The translations under genes and the position numbers were made by a program. The notes beneath the pieces were generated by a model. It made no database searches. It saw only the letters and a list, made by a program, of their open reading frames with translations, and was not told the DNA's origin. DNA of 64,000 bases from Gorsachius magnificus (lineage: Eukaryota > Chordata > Aves > Pelecaniformes > Ardeidae). The DNA lies in contig CM067084.1 of the NCBI GenBank assembly GCA_034008185.1, forward strand, positions 72,816,255 to 72,880,254, given 5' to 3'. This document shows positions 1-13,000 of the stretch, in pieces; within the stretch, counting starts at the first letter, position 1, and every line of letters starts with the position of its first letter.

Positions 1-420
1 TTTTTTTTTTTTCCTTCTTTTCCTTAAAGTGAAGAAACTTCATAAAAATGTAAGAGAGGCAAATAAGAGGGACAGGGAAAGAATTTCAGCAGAACAGCAT
101 CTATGTAGTTTCTCTGGAGAAGAAATAAAATAAGCTTTACGGTGACTTTCACACCGCTGCATGCCCGGCCCTCTCCCCAGCACGGTGGTTCATTCCTGAC
201 GCACGCACGCACGCCACGGGCGACGCCAGCTCCCAGCAGCAGCAGGGAGATACCCCCACATCCCGCTAAAGCGAGCCCTCTCTGGGCCCCGCTCCCCCCA
301 CCCCAGGCAGTGCCTTGCTGCTCCTCCCCCCACAGCACACACCAGCCAAATACGACGGATTTGGATTTCTTTTTTCCCCTCCAAATCAATTAATACAGCG
401 CGACCAGAAGAACAAGTGCT
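1..420. other. Region downstream of RNF4, GC-rich patch
   Basis: It begins with a T12 run, then has a GC-rich patch (about 142-340) with many CpGs and a short ACGC repeat near 201-213. By conserved gene order FAM193A should lie further left, but nothing here can be assigned to it. Open frames here look like chance frames in GC-rich DNA. Confidence 0.4.
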
Positions 421-444
421 TCCGATTTTCATCAAATCGATAGT

Positions 445-450
445 TTTATT
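445..450 (-). terminator. Distal polyadenylation signal of RNF4
   Basis: AATAAA on the minus strand, followed by a TG/T-rich stretch (TTGTTCTTCTGG) about 30 nt downstream. It is the last such signal before a GC-rich stretch. Confidence 0.4.
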
Positions 451-2978
451 TCCACTTGTTAAAAGAACTGTTTGCCTACCAGCAGAGTCCAACATAGATG
501 GGACAGACAGACATGAATACAATTAAATACAGGAAAAATTGAACTATATACAAGACATACATTTACATAACGAAAAAAAAATCTTTATATTATCTATCAC
601 TTCTTGCCAATGTGAAACATCACTGGAACTCAAATATATCAGGGTTGTAAAAAAAATTTAGTATTTTTCCATGTACTGAGACTTAAAATTCATTTTGAGA
701 TGCACAAAATGCGTGGTACTTCACAGGGTACACAAAAGCTAAAAATTTCTTTGTTAAATATTTTATAGTTTGTGGTAGCTAAATGTCAATTAGATCTATT
801 TATTGAGACACAAACTATAAAGTGATATTTACACAGAGGGAGTTGTGCAAAGTCATTTTAGGCTACGGCTAGTACGCTGTGGAAGATGCACGGATAGGTG
901 ACCTGCCCTCATCCCCAGGGGCAATCCCCTAAATCCTCTCCTTATCCTCCCTCTGTACAGTAGCCACCCAAGGAAAACCAGCCATTGTTTTTTTTTCTTT
1001 TTTTTTTTCTTGAAGCTACTGGGAGAAAGCAGTTTCTGTGGCCCTTAAATATCTTGACAGTTTTAACGCTGGGCTGCTTCTCCCCATGTAATTAATGCTT
1101 CAGTACTGTTTCATCATTTCTCTGGTTTTTGGGACCCAAATTCCAGCTGCTGTTGTCACCGCAGTACCCTAAGACTGCTGTAGTTTCTATTACCAATGGG
1201 AGCACAGAGTAACTAAATGTGTGTAGCTTTTTAGTAGTTACCATATTGCCACACTGCACAAACTGCACGTTCCTGGTAACAGGGCTGAACCAAAGCTACT
1301 CCAAACCCGGCAGGGGAAGGTACCGCGTTTCTCAAGCTAGCCTTTATGGAACAGAACTCTGTCTGTATTACTGCATCCAGAAACATCCCTAAACATCCTA
1401 ATTAAAAAGACACTTTACTTTTGGGTTGCAATCTTCAACAGAGAACTTGAGACAGCTAATAAGAGATGCTTTAATTAAAGCTTCCTATAGATCCCTAGGA
1501 CAGGTGAGCAAAGACACACCAGATACCAACGTTAACTAAGCGCATCCTATTGTTGTGCTGCACCAGAGCAGCATGGTGCTTCCAATGGTTTACCATGACC
1601 TACCAACTGCCAAAAGGCATCTGCATTTAATTTTGGACAAGTTAGTTTTTATAGACCAAATTTCAACCTTCATAGATGCGGCTGCTGCATATGTGGATGA
1701 CAACATACTGATTAAAAGTAGAGGAGATGATGAAAATCACTGTAATCCTGTTTGTATCAGCTCATCTGGGATTCCACATCAGCTTGCAGATTTTAGCTGT
1801 AACAGGTTTAAAGCAGACATTTTATAACTCAGTCCTGGAAAAAACCCCAACGTGACTGGGTAACAGTCCATAAACCTGTGTATTCCTGCCTTGCTTCAAC
1901 AGAGGAGTTCTCTGAGGACATGCATCTGACTTCTCTTATTTAAAAATGCACATTTAAACAAAGCTAGACAACCCTTGGAGCAGAGGGAGATTAAACTTCT
2001 CTCTCAAAAAGCTGCCAAGTCAAGATTGCTACCAAACATCTTTTAAAGCCTCCACTTCCTAAATCCATGGCAATATAGATATTTAATTTTTAATCCTATG
2101 CACCAGGCTAAAACCAGTCAGGGGTCAGTATAGCAACTGAAGAGAACAGCGATGAACTTTAAGCATTAATGCTGGGTACACTTGATACAGTAAGAAGATC
2201 TGTAGGTAGTTTGGTATTCAGCTGACAAGAGGAACGCACACCATTTGCTGCTTATTCATCACTAGCAAGCCTAGAGGAGACTATATTCTCCTTAGTTAGC
2301 AGGAGAGAGCACTACAGAACAGTAGTAAACCCAAGAGACCATCTCACCCCGTTAGAAAATAAATTCAGTATTGTGATTCAAATACAGGAATTCTCGGCAG
2401 TTAAAACATTCAAAGAAGTATTTTTACATTGTACATGTTGCCATTTGTCTACGTACTTCAGATCTCATGGAGTTCATAAAGACATCTACATGTTCAAGCC
2501 TTCTGCTTAAAAAACCTGATTGCTGGTTAACAGCAGGTTATTTTATTGCATGACCCGGGTTGCCAATTAATATTGATTCACTATAAAATGACCCATCATT
2601 AACAGAACTTACTCTACTTGGGCAAAGATGGTGGAGCAGAAAGCAATAGTCATGAGCTTCTTAGAGGACAAAAACAAAAGTGTAATGAAATGGCAAATTG
2701 TTCACCTGCATTTTGAAAGGCAACTATTCCATATCCGAATGCGATGGCAGGAATAATTTAAAGAGTAAGAAATAACAAAATGTTCAGACCCCTCTTATTT
2801 CAGCATTAAAAAGGTAGAAGGAAACGGATTAGCTGCTTCCTTTCTGACATAGGCTGCTGCTCTAGTTTAGAGACAGTCGCAAATTTAACATTATAACCAG
2901 GGACATAACAAGAAGCAGCTTGGACCATAAAAAAAAGCTGTCTATATATGTACAAGTTATTCTCCAAAAAACCCCAGT

Positions 2979-2984
2979 TTTATT
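2979..2984 (-). terminator. Proximal polyadenylation signal of RNF4
   Basis: AATAAA on the minus strand about 100 nt after the RNF4 stop codon. It is a candidate for the short 3'UTR form. Confidence 0.4.
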
Positions 2985-3086
2985 TGGATGCGTGCACAAC
3001 CTGCTGCTCTTTAAATCTTCGGAGCATTGAAAACACGACCTTTTCGCCCAAAATCCAGTTGGGTCTGTCCTGAGAAATAGAAGTAC

Positions 3087-3236
3087 TCATATATAAATGG
3101 GATGATATTGTCTGTGCGTGAGTTTCTTCCTGCAGGTTGGGCAAGAGTTGGCATTCCTAAGGGAATCACGGAGGCACTGGCTGCAGAAGACGTGGCCGCA
3201 TTTGGTTGACACAATCAGTCGTCCACTCTGCACAAT
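3087..3236 (-). CDS. RNF4: RNF4 last coding exon, second half of RING and stop
   Basis: This exon encodes the last 49 residues and the TGA. It holds CGHVFC, QC and CPTC (six zinc ligands) and the C-terminal HPIYI, whose tyrosine takes part in RING dimer and ubiquitin contacts in the family. Confidence 0.97.
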   Translation of the reverse strand: MVQSGRLIVSTKCGHVFCSQCLRDSLRNANSCPTCRKKLTHRQYHPIYI

Positions 3237-6200
3237 CTGGAAGAAAACAAACCACATCAGGCATCTGGAGCGAAGAATTCCACTTTGCTGGGCTGCTGGC
3301 ACCAGGCAAATAGGACTTGGAGGATCAGGTACATTGCTACTCTCATAGCAAGGGACCCAAATGTCCTTCAGTGCCACCTTGCAAAGTGTTTCTCCCGCTA
3401 CGTACACCGCTAAGAGTCAATGTGGAGTTACAGGCTCGTTTCACCTTAAAGCCAAGGTCTGTACTTCAAGCCAGCCACCTGCGGCATCCCACACAACCCA
3501 ACAGAGCTGTGCAGCTCACGCTCTGCCCCCTTCTCCCTCCGACAACGAAGAAACAACGCCAACACGTGGATCCTTACCTCTGAGTAGCCATCCATGCAGA
3601 TCGGACAGCTAACGGTACCAGACGGCCTTGCAGGAGGGAGAACAAAACCATCCATTAATTTCACCGTGCACTGAGGGTTACCGATACGCAAAACGTCAGG
3701 CAGTCACCCGACTCCACTGACGAGCCGTGGCACATTGCAGCTGAAGATCCCCGCGTACCTTTAACTCTCTGGGCCTGTTGCATTTGCGAAGCAGTTAGGG
3801 TCTCCCTTAGCTAAAGGAAACTGCGCACTGGTTTTCCTCGGGGGAAGACGCAGTCGGTCACCCTGCTCTATTAGTAGATGGAGCAGCGAGCAGTATACAT
3901 ACGGCAATATTAACCTTCATCTGGTCATGAGTAAGGGTTTTTGTAACAAAACCATCTAGCTGTCCTTTCTAGAAGTGAAAGAGGTTGTCAGAAATGAGTA
4001 CATCCCCTATTCTAATTTAGCAACATCCCAGCCCAGTAGCAACATCTTCATACCACGAACTCCTTCCTTATAAAATGCAAGGCAGGAACATACTACTGTG
4101 AGGAAATATTCAAAAATAAATTTCTAGCTCAGAGAATGAAAGACCTGACTCAGTGGCTGTTAACAAGTTGTGGTTACAGACACACCCCCCCTGCCTTGAG
4201 CCTCCAGGACAGCTGTATTGCACGCACACACTAACAGACATAGCTACTCTGTGTAAAGAATGTGTCATACCCTAAGTGCTGAATAATATTCTCTATCAGA
4301 GAGAGAAAGAGCTTCCTGCCACTTTTATTTAAAAATCTCTACTTTAAATGATCACAGTAAGCTGCTTTCGTAAGTCTTTATACCATAAACACTTGGCTTT
4401 ATGATGTCACCTCCCATGCTAAGCAACAGTTTGTAATTTATCGATTAAGCAGCAACAGAAAGCATGAGATACCCTGTAATCTTAAATTCAAGCAGTAAGC
4501 ACTACTAACATCTACTCCTAGTTTCACATACATAATTTAACTCCATTTATTCTCCCATTTTTACTACTCAAATTCTTTATGCAGCAGCATACAATACAGT
4601 AATTAATTACAACTGATAATAATCTTCATATCAGCAAGAATAACACTGTAGATGGTTCTGTGGCAATCTCCAGCATCAGTACCTTTTTATCAGTGTTAAA
4701 TGCTGCAGCACAGAGTGGGAAGGCACATTCTTTAACAGAGAAGCTTGAGACTGAAGGAACAAACCACTAATTTTTATATATTAACTAATTAGCGGGATAT
4801 ATTCACCTACATACTTAACCAAAATTTAACCATTGGCAAGATGCACTATGTTTTAGAATAGTATAAGCCGTTTAGATGGCGTATTTAAGACCTGACACCC
4901 AAAATTTCCATACCCAAGTTCTCTCCCACGTTGTCTTCCAGTAACCTAAAAGGCCCAAAGCAGAAGCAAACACTTTAAAAACCACATGTATACCACAATT
5001 CTCATGTTGTCTTCCCTAGTCACGTGGACACCTGATTCCATTTAATTAGTCTAATACACTGCATCTTTCTTAACATAACAGAGTGCTCCTACAGCAGGAG
5101 TTTACTGTTTCTCTGCAGAATGGAGTCTTTAATGTGCAGGCACCTGACCTAAACAGCGATATCGCCATCACACATGCAAACATACCAGAGCTCCATGACA
5201 TAGATGAGACAGAACAGAAACTGGCCATAACAGTATCACCTCCACAATCGCCTTGCAAGTACACCTTGGCAAGAATGGTTACTGCTCCGAGAGAAAAAGG
5301 CAGTTAACTGGCACAGTGAGTAAAAAAGCAGTGAATGAGTAATTGTTTTTACTGGAATTTGCCAGGCTGCTGCTTGCCGGTCTTGTGATACCAAGCCTCA
5401 TTGACACCAATGAAAATATTTCCATATCTGACATCACTACTAGAGCTTTGCAAGAAAAGTAAGTGCAATACATTATGACCTATGGCCTGTGACTAATCCT
5501 CCTTCCTTGCCACACCGTGACACTCATCTTTAAGGCTGTGTGCAAAGTTGTACATCCGTCTTGGACTGGCTTTTTATCCTAATGTGCAAGCTGTATCATT
5601 TGGTCATCATGGAAAGCGTGATGTTGTACTCAGTGAAAGAAGGAATTAACTAGAATAAATTAAGATTTCAAAGGTAAGCCAGGCTATAGCAATATAACTT
5701 AGTTTTGTATGTATACTAAAAGCAAAATTCAATGTTTGGTAGGTCATAAGGCACACATACTTGGAATTTGCAGTTTCATCTTCCAGTGGTCCCAATTCTC
5801 GAGACACTTTATCTGTCACATACACATCATTATCTCTTGTTTCATCTTCATCATCGCTACTCAGTACACAGCTGTCCGACTGTCGCTGGCTTCTTAGTCG
5901 GAGATTTCTCCTTTGTCGTTGGTTCTCTGTAATTTAATTTGCGTAAGTTTGATATATTACAATGTATATATCCCTGGAACTATCCTTGAGATGCATGATT
6001 ATAAATAGTCCATAATGGTTCATATTTTAAATGGACCATATTCAGCTGGGTTAAAAACAATCTTAAACTAATTTCCTAAATATTAAGGCTAAACATTTCC
6101 ACATATTGTGAATATTCTGCTACATATTGACACAAAATATTTGCTCCATTCACCCTACAAACAGCTAAAACATGATCTTAAAGATTCTTGGTGTCATAAG

Positions 6201-9200
6201 TTTCATATTGTTATACCACCACGAATCAATCTCCCCCATAAAGGGAAGCTATCTCTCCCAATTCTTATTAAAAGAGAACGCTGCAATATGATGTTGTGGA
6301 ACTGCAAAAATTGCTATGTGATATGGTGGTGGTGGGGGACATGACTGAAGTTAAGTTTCCAAGTAGCATGGCAAAGTAGCACATACACAACAAGTAGGCC
6401 TGGTAAACCACAGAGTGCTTTGTTCAGAAAGTTTCAGAAGTGATAGAAGAGATGCTTAAATCTAAAAATGTAAGTTATGGAGCTGCTGTGGCACCTGACT
6501 GCTCTATCCAAGTATGATGCTGAACTGTTCCACTGTTTTTGTCTATGCCCCCACTCAAAGGCAGGTTCTATAAAAGCACTCATTTTTAAGAACAGTACTT
6601 TGATATTATAAAAATACTTTAAGCAGTGTCTACTCAGAAATTTTCACCATCTTCCTCCTGAGTTAAGCTAACTTGAAAATGGAGTTATATAGGCCAAGAT
6701 AAAAGGAGATTGAAAAAATTTTAATTGCCTGGTCTGTAACATTCAAAGCTTAAAGAACTGCTGTTCGCTTTTTAACAATTAGAAACTGCATGCAATAGTT
6801 ATCTCTGCAACTCCAATGTACATGTAACAATAATCAAGTACTCCACAATTATAATTACAATTAAAATTGAGGTGTGTTATACTAGAAAATGAAAGTCAAT
6901 ACTATGACCACAAATAACTTCCTTCTTTAGTTCCTTGCTGCAACACACGCTGAAAAAGCCTTTCAATGTTTTCTAATTCAAACCAGATATTCCAGTACTA
7001 ATTTAAATCATTATCAACTTTGGCCTTACAGAACTTCTCTATTTGGAAAAGAAGAAAACATATTTTAAGCAGCTTTGATGTATTTTATTTCAGATACTTT
7101 CTACAAGCTCTGATAGTGACCATAAAACACAGGCTGGATCCATTGTCATAAGACACTGGCCAGATACTTCAGCACAGTCCTTTGCCTTTTGGCAAATGCA
7201 GTTTCAATCCATGCTGCTGAAGTTCATTGGAAAAGAACAAAAAAAACCACCAAACCCACGACTTTGGGACAATTAAATTATCAATTGTAAAACGTCAACT
7301 CACCTTCAACAATCTTGCATCAATATACGTGGGAAAGGAGAGAAAAGAAAATACAATTAGCCTTTGCTGTGCACCCCCAGGTAAGCTAAGCAATTACAAC
7401 CAACCAACCAAAGAACGATAAGGTATCAGGCTCGTATTTTGATTAAGAATGTTAAAAAGTAGCAGTAAATCAGCTGCTGCTCTGAAGCCAAGTGGCTGCT
7501 TCTGGTTCTGCTCAGGCTGCTGCAAAGGGACAGAAACGGAGGCAGCTTAAGAACCAGCTCAACACCCTCCTCCCTGCTCCCCAGTTTCAGTGCCCTAATT
7601 TGATTTAGGCGGGAGGAGATTCTTTCCCTCTGTCTCCCTCAAACACGCAAATTCAGGTGTGACATCCATAAACACTTCATATTAGATTAACAGCTGATGA
7701 AGACAAAAAAAAACCCCCAAACCCCAAGCCTGCTACTGTCTTTGGTGGAACCAGAGCTGGGGTAATGCAGATTATGTTGTGAAGTGCCAGGCCTTTCCTT
7801 TGCAAAGGCTCGGCAACAATCCCAGCAGGAGACACCCCCATGCTATTCCTGCTGCTGGTTTCTGGCTTGCACGGCAGCAGCGGCATCCCAAAAGTGGGGG
7901 CATAGACTACACTGTGGACTGGATCAAATACCACTCTAGCTTTCAAAACAGCAGTAAAAATAAAAAGGGGATTTTCTGAAGAGAGTAATAAACTACTTTG
8001 TGGAGTACTAAACTGAAGGGGTTTGTACCACGGTCAGCCACAGCTGTGCTTGGCATCTCTCTGACAGGAAGGAGAACCTCAAACCCACCTTGCAGCTAAA
8101 CACGTCCTATTTGCGAGGTCAAAGACTTACTGTTCTCTCCAACAAGTTTTATTTAAATCATTGGCCTATACCATTGATAGATCTAGCAGAGCTTCAACTT
8201 AAAATGACATCTCCTTATGTTGCAATACCCAGCACCGGTACATATTCTCCCCAAGTTCTGCAAGTGTGCCTCTGGAGCAGCTTCAGTGTTGACCTGTAAC
8301 GCATGGCTTCCATGCACTGGCGAGTCAACTCTGAACTAAAACTTACCCTTACATCTGTCAGGGAGCACAATACAAAATTCATCTGACCACAAGATTTAGA
8401 TAAATGTGCCATTCCCTACTTACCACAACAGAATCACTGTGAGTTAGATCGACGACTACAGGATCAGAAGATTCGCACGTCAGATCTACCACTTCTTCAC
8501 CAGCTTAAAAACACAACGGTAGAATCAAGATCAGACATGGCAGAGGAATAAAATTGCCTGCCACTACGTAACAGGCTGAGGTATGATTCAGCCATGCCCC
8601 ATCCCTCCTCTCTTCAGGAACGTATCCACATTCCACTCAAGCTTTGCCCTCAACAGTCCATGTAGAGCATTACCGCCACTGTCTTCTGCCAGCTGCAATG
8701 CAAGAGGAACAGCAGCTGAGCTCCTCGTACTGTTCTGTTGTACGACAACAGCTTGTGGGAGGTACACAGCAACAGATTGTTCATCTGACACAGGGCATTG
8801 CCTATCCCACAGAATATAACATGAATCATATAGGATACAATAATTTTACACTACCGTGCTGTAAGTGTTCCTTTGAGGGATGGGGCATGACTAATGACAA
8901 ACTTTTAATTACCATCTAAAAACCTGAAAGTTCCTAAACTTAGTTTGCCACTTTCTGTAGTGGCAGGTGCACTAACTCCCAGCTCATCAGACATTCAGGT
9001 GCTTGGGCAGCACTTGAGCTCCTTTTTTACTCAACTCATCTATCAGTAATGGTGAATGTATTGAACCTCAGTAACAAACAGTTGTCAGGAGACTTGTTGT
9101 CTATAGATGCCATACTCGACACTTTCTAAAACCAAATGTTTCCCCTCCTCCCCAGTAAAGGGCCTAGAAACTGCCAAAAATACACATTAAGTGGGACCCC

Positions 9201-9890
9201 AACCCTCCAGAAGCAGTTTGTGTTCTTCTCAAGTTAAAAGGAAAGCTTACCACTTTCTTCAAGTTCTATTGGCTCTGCTTCTGAAGCCATTTCTGTGGTA
9301 GAAGCCACCAGCCTGTTTCGTTTCCGAGCTTGCCTAGAATTAACTGCTCCTCCACGGCGCTTTCGTTGAGTCTAAGAAAGAACAAAGCCGTAGCAGTTTC
9401 TTTAGGAGTAATATTAACATGGCCCTCATCTTTGCAGCACACAAGGACACACAAAACAGCCCCCTGGAAGGCTGTAATAGGCAAAGAATGGTGGTATCGG
9501 CCATCACTACCTGAACGCAGCACGTCAAGGAACAGACATCACCCCAGATCTCTTACTGCTTGGGTCACAAAGGAAAAACCTCTTGTGATGGTTTGCAAGC
9601 GAGAAGCCTAGGTCACAATTATATCAGATGTTTGCTTCCAGCCAACCCCTGAAATTGGTCTGACCTAAGGGTTTTGCTCACATTGTAAGCGTTTCTGAAC
9701 TATTGCTGGCACCTAGAGAGATTAAAAAAGCTCTCAGGGATCACAGAACGTGAAGTTACGTGAAGTTTTAATATGCTTACATTCCAGTGTATTTACTACT
9801 AACTCTTGAGAACATTTAGAGAGGTACCATTAAAAAACACGTTTTAACAATCAGGTTTGCACCGAGTAGTAAAAAACTTACTGTGCTCAT
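3087..9890 (-). CDS. RNF4: RNF4, SUMO-targeted E3 ubiquitin ligase (seven coding exons)
   Basis: Coding exons in transcript order are 9890-9882, 9371-9251, 8503-8424, 7313-7304, 5926-5761, 3626-3578 and 3236-3087. All have AG/GT borders and matching phases, and total 585 nt, giving 194 residues (human is 190). The protein starts with a basic segment (KRR near 6-9, RQARKR near 16-21). SUMO-interaction motifs follow: IELE 38-41, VVDLT 48-52, VVVDLT 59-64 and VVIV 69-72. Next come an arginine-rich stretch at 76-88 and an acidic serine patch (SSDDEDE). The C-terminal C3HC4 RING has ligands C136, C139, C158, H160, C163, C166, C177 and C180, and the protein ends HPIYI as in known RNF4. The family binds poly-SUMO chains through the SIMs and ubiquitinates the modified protein in the nucleus, acting as a RING dimer. 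The start is set by ATG in a good context (ACACCATGA). No key residue is missing. Identification is firm; the exon joins are read by eye. Confidence 0.95.
3578..3626 (-). CDS. RNF4: RNF4 coding exon, first half of RING
   Basis: This 49-nt exon encodes PSGTVSCPICMDGYSE, including the first two zinc ligands (CPIC). Acceptor is CTGCAAG, donor GTAAGG, phase 2 in and phase 0 out. Confidence 0.96.
5761..5926 (-). CDS. RNF4: RNF4 coding exon, arginine-rich and acidic linker
   Basis: This 166-nt exon encodes residues 75-128 with partial codons at both ends. An arginine/glutamine-rich stretch (RQRR) is followed by DSCVLSSDDED and then DNDVYVT, all matching the RNF4 linker before the RING. Acceptor is TTACAG, donor GTATGT. 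Confidence 0.93.
7304..7313 (-). CDS. RNF4: RNF4 10-nt microexon
   Basis: The exon is ATTGTTGAAG, flanked by ATGCAAG and GTGAGTTG, with a long pyrimidine tract upstream. It encodes Ile-Val-Glu plus one base. It is needed for frame: joining the exons on either side directly would shift the reading frame into a stop within about ten codons. With it, residues 69-72 read VVIV, which matches SIM4 of mammalian RNF4 exactly. Confidence 0.88.
8424..8503 (-). CDS. RNF4: RNF4 coding exon, SIM2 and SIM3
   Basis: This 80-nt exon encodes residues 45-70 and completes codon 44. It contains VVDLT and VVVDLT, the two strongest SUMO-interaction motifs, and ends on the VV that opens SIM4. Donor is GTAAGT at a codon boundary. 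Confidence 0.95.
9251..9371 (-). CDS. RNF4: RNF4 coding exon, basic N-terminus and SIM1
   Basis: This 121-nt exon encodes residues 4-43 plus one base. It carries the conserved KRRGGA start region, an arginine-rich probable nuclear-targeting stretch, and the PIELE segment corresponding to SIM1 of mammalian RNF4 (which has IELV there). Acceptor is TCTTAG, donor GTAAGC, leaving phase 1. Confidence 0.92.
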
Positions 9891-10072
9891 GGTGTTTCTT
9901 CACCTAAAACCACAGAAAAAGCAAGAGGTACAACAAATACCAAAAAAAAAACCAAACAAACAAAAATTCAATTGCAAGGAAGCTACAACTATCAACTCCT
10001 TATATTCCTTTAGGTAGCGCCCTCTTCAGAAGTCCCGATTTCTCAGTATCTGAGAACAACGGTCTTCCAAAC
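9882..10072 (-). CDS. RNF4: RNF4 exon 2: 5'UTR plus first three codons
   Basis: The coding part is 9890-9882 (Met-Ser-Thr), followed by donor GTAAGT. A strong acceptor with a long pyrimidine tract precedes 10072. A second usable acceptor (TGGTTTTAG) precedes 9903, only 13 nt before the ATG, so the UTR part may be 182 nt or 13 nt. The protein is the same in either case. Confidence 0.75.
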
Positions 10073-13000
10073 CTGTATGAAAAGAAGAGAAAAGATTAAC
10101 AATCTGTAATGCTCATTCTCCTAAATACACCCCTCAGGTACCTACAGCTGGGCCTGAAGGCTCAGTCATTTTTACCCATTTCCTAAACTAAACACCAGAA
10201 TAAGCTTGTTTGCTAGCAAACTGGAAAAATACCATGGAATCCCAATTAAGTGTGACTGAAAGCAACTGACTCTCAAGGCAATGTTTGTCTGTGGGCAAGA
10301 ATCACTGGAAATTGTGTCATTAGCAGCCATCTCTATTCCAGATAAGGAGTTCTTTTCTCCAACCCAACTCCAGATTCGAACAGGTGGGAGCTGAATAGCT
10401 TGAGAGGAATTTAATGCAAGTGGAAGAGAGAAATTTTACAGTTTAGAAATGCTTGCTGGTGTGCAAGAGCATATGAGTGTACAGTAGCTACTGTGTGCTA
10501 ACTGTAGGCATGCATACCCCTATACACCAGACATCGAACTGCTAAGCGGGAAGAGGTGAAAAGCAAGCATAAAGGTGGTTATGAGTAGCTGACATGGTAC
10601 TGAAGTTTGTATCTTAAAGCTTGCTCATGGTAAAATGATATTGTGTCCAATACACAATGTGGAGCTGGGGAGGCTGAAGGGGGGTGGGGAGACAGTGGAG
10701 GACCAGGAAAAAAAACCTATTATGTTAAACAAGAACTGCAGAACTGTCTTCCTGATACTGACCTTGAGCTACACTGCAAAGACCAGCACACACACTATAT
10801 CAACCTATTCTCAGATTAAGAAAAGGAAAAATTTAAGGAAATTTTTTTTCACTGAAAGGGTGGTTAAGCATTGGAACGGGCTGCCCAGGGAAGTGGCCGA
10901 GTCCCCATCCCTGGAGGTATTTAAAAGATTGTAGATATGGTGCTTAGGGACATGGTTTAGTGGTGGGATGGCAAGGTTAGCTTAATGGTTGGACTTGATG
11001 ATCTTAAAGGTCTTTTCCAACCTAAACGATTCTAAGAAGCACTGAGATCATGCAGTGGGACGGAATGGCACTGGTAGCCAATCATAACCTTCAGTTAAAG
11101 GAAACCTGACTGATTTTTTTTCCTCTTAAACTCTCTCTCTGTATTTCTTGGATCAATTACTTTAAGTGACCCATTAACACTGAACTGTGACATTATTAAA
11201 ACAAGACATGCTTGAGAAAAATCCTTACACTAGATTAGGTACATTTCTAAGCCCGAAGATATATGTATGCAGTTTTAAGCAACACAATCCACCACTCAAT
11301 TTCCTCACATTTTTTCATTTTAAAACTGGCACTGGATTGCAAAAGCTAAAATGAAAGTCAACATATGCTTTTTTTTTTTTTCTTCACTTAGACCACTTGC
11401 TATACGCAAGACAACAATCAGTGAGCCCACAGGCAGATTCTGGTCACAGTAGACGAAATTTTCAGAACTGTAATGCATAACTGCCACTCCCAATATGAAC
11501 CTAATCAGTTTTGATAGTTTGAACACATTTTTTTAAAAATCTAAACTTACATGTATAGTTTTTCTCACAAATGTGAGCATCAGTCTTATGTTCTCACCTG
11601 GGATGTTGAAGACTAAGGCTCAGAGTTTGCTCCCTATCAGAGAAAGCTGGGAACTGAATTTACATCTCCTGCTTCCACAGTGCAGGATTCACCTACGCAA
11701 CCATTTTCATAACAATTCGTGTCCAGGTAACACGAGTTCTCTTTGTACGCTTTGCCTTGCTGTTCTTAAGGCCTAGATTTCATTTCACCTGTTAAGGAAG
11801 AAAGCTCTTCCGCCTGCCTTACCAACATTCTTGGGAAGATACTATTTTTACTCCACTGAATTTTTGGAATAGGGAATAACAGCTTTTAAAACAAGACCAT
11901 GCCTAACTCTGCAGTCATACAAACCCAACCAGACAGACTGTTCTGTGAGCACATTTTCTAGGTTCTGTAGGAGTTCCTCTCTCCATATGATTATTATTCA
12001 TAGGTTTGGCTTTGGAGCTTTTTGGAGACAAGGAGAAGGGGGAGGTGAAGCAAGAAGGAGGACACACAGCACAAGGAGTGGGGAAAAGGGAGATAATCAT
12101 CCCTAAACCTAGCACATCTGCTCTTTCAAACTAGTTGCTCAAAGACAAGCTACCACCTTCATCTAACAGCTACAACTGAAAATAACTTGGGCAAAGCAGT
12201 TTTCCACACGCAGCAGGAGGATGAGCAAGACTGAGCAACATATGAGGTATACTAAGAAGTTATGCCATTAGATTCTTTGTAAGTTTATTTCATCAAGAAA
12301 GCCAAGAGACATTTTCCTCGATTCTCCTCAGATATGGAATAGGAAAAAATACTTGGATGTTAAGAAGCTGGGAAATGTTAGTTGGTTCATACATCTGAGC
12401 ATTAAAAAGAAATAAACTTCATGTAAGCTTACCTTAAATTACAAGTTGTTAGAATTAGTTTTAAGTAGAACCTGTTAGAGTAATCTGGTACACTGACCTA
12501 CCTACACTGCTGAAAGACAGCAAAACCCAAGTCTGATGTATTCACTAGACAGCACAGTTTTGGATGCAAAACATCCAGGTTTCACAAGACTCGTTGCTTT
12601 TCGGATTTAAGACTGAATACAACCCAGTACAACAGTATGTTGACAAAGTAGCTTTAGAAAGGGTTAAAAATACAGAAGGGAGCAAGGACCTGGGATGATG
12701 TTAAACATAAAACGTTGCACTGCTTCTCCTTGGCATCAAGTGGCTTAGTACCAAAGAAAAGTTATCACAGAAACCAAACAAAAAACCCCCAAACAAACCA
12801 ACACTGCCCCCCCTTAAATTTGAGAATTATGGTGAAAAGACTTGTCATGCTAAGACCACTTTATCCACGTTAAATATTCACACACTTCTTTACCACAATA
12901 CCAAGGAGCAGATTATTTTACAGGATTACTATAACATGTCTCAGAGGATCTAACATCAGACCTCAAAGGCAACACAGGACAGAGTCACTTCACAAACTAA

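Larger units (their letters stand above)
445..3086 (-). other. RNF4: RNF4 3'UTR (probable extent)
   Basis: This is AT-rich, non-coding sequence after the RNF4 stop. Minus-strand AATAAA hexamers lie at 2984-2979, 2547-2542, 804-799 and 450-445, so both short and long 3'UTRs are possible. The length of the long form suits mammalian RNF4, whose 3'UTR exceeds 2 kb. The true cleavage sites cannot be told from sequence alone. Confidence 0.55.

Noticed and set aside
24..522. Overlapping open frames at the left edge
   Set aside because: GC-rich patch with frames on both strands, no splice logic and no family resemblance.
1555..1827. 90-codon plus-strand open frame
   Set aside because: Lies within the RNF4 3'UTR on the opposite strand with no other support.
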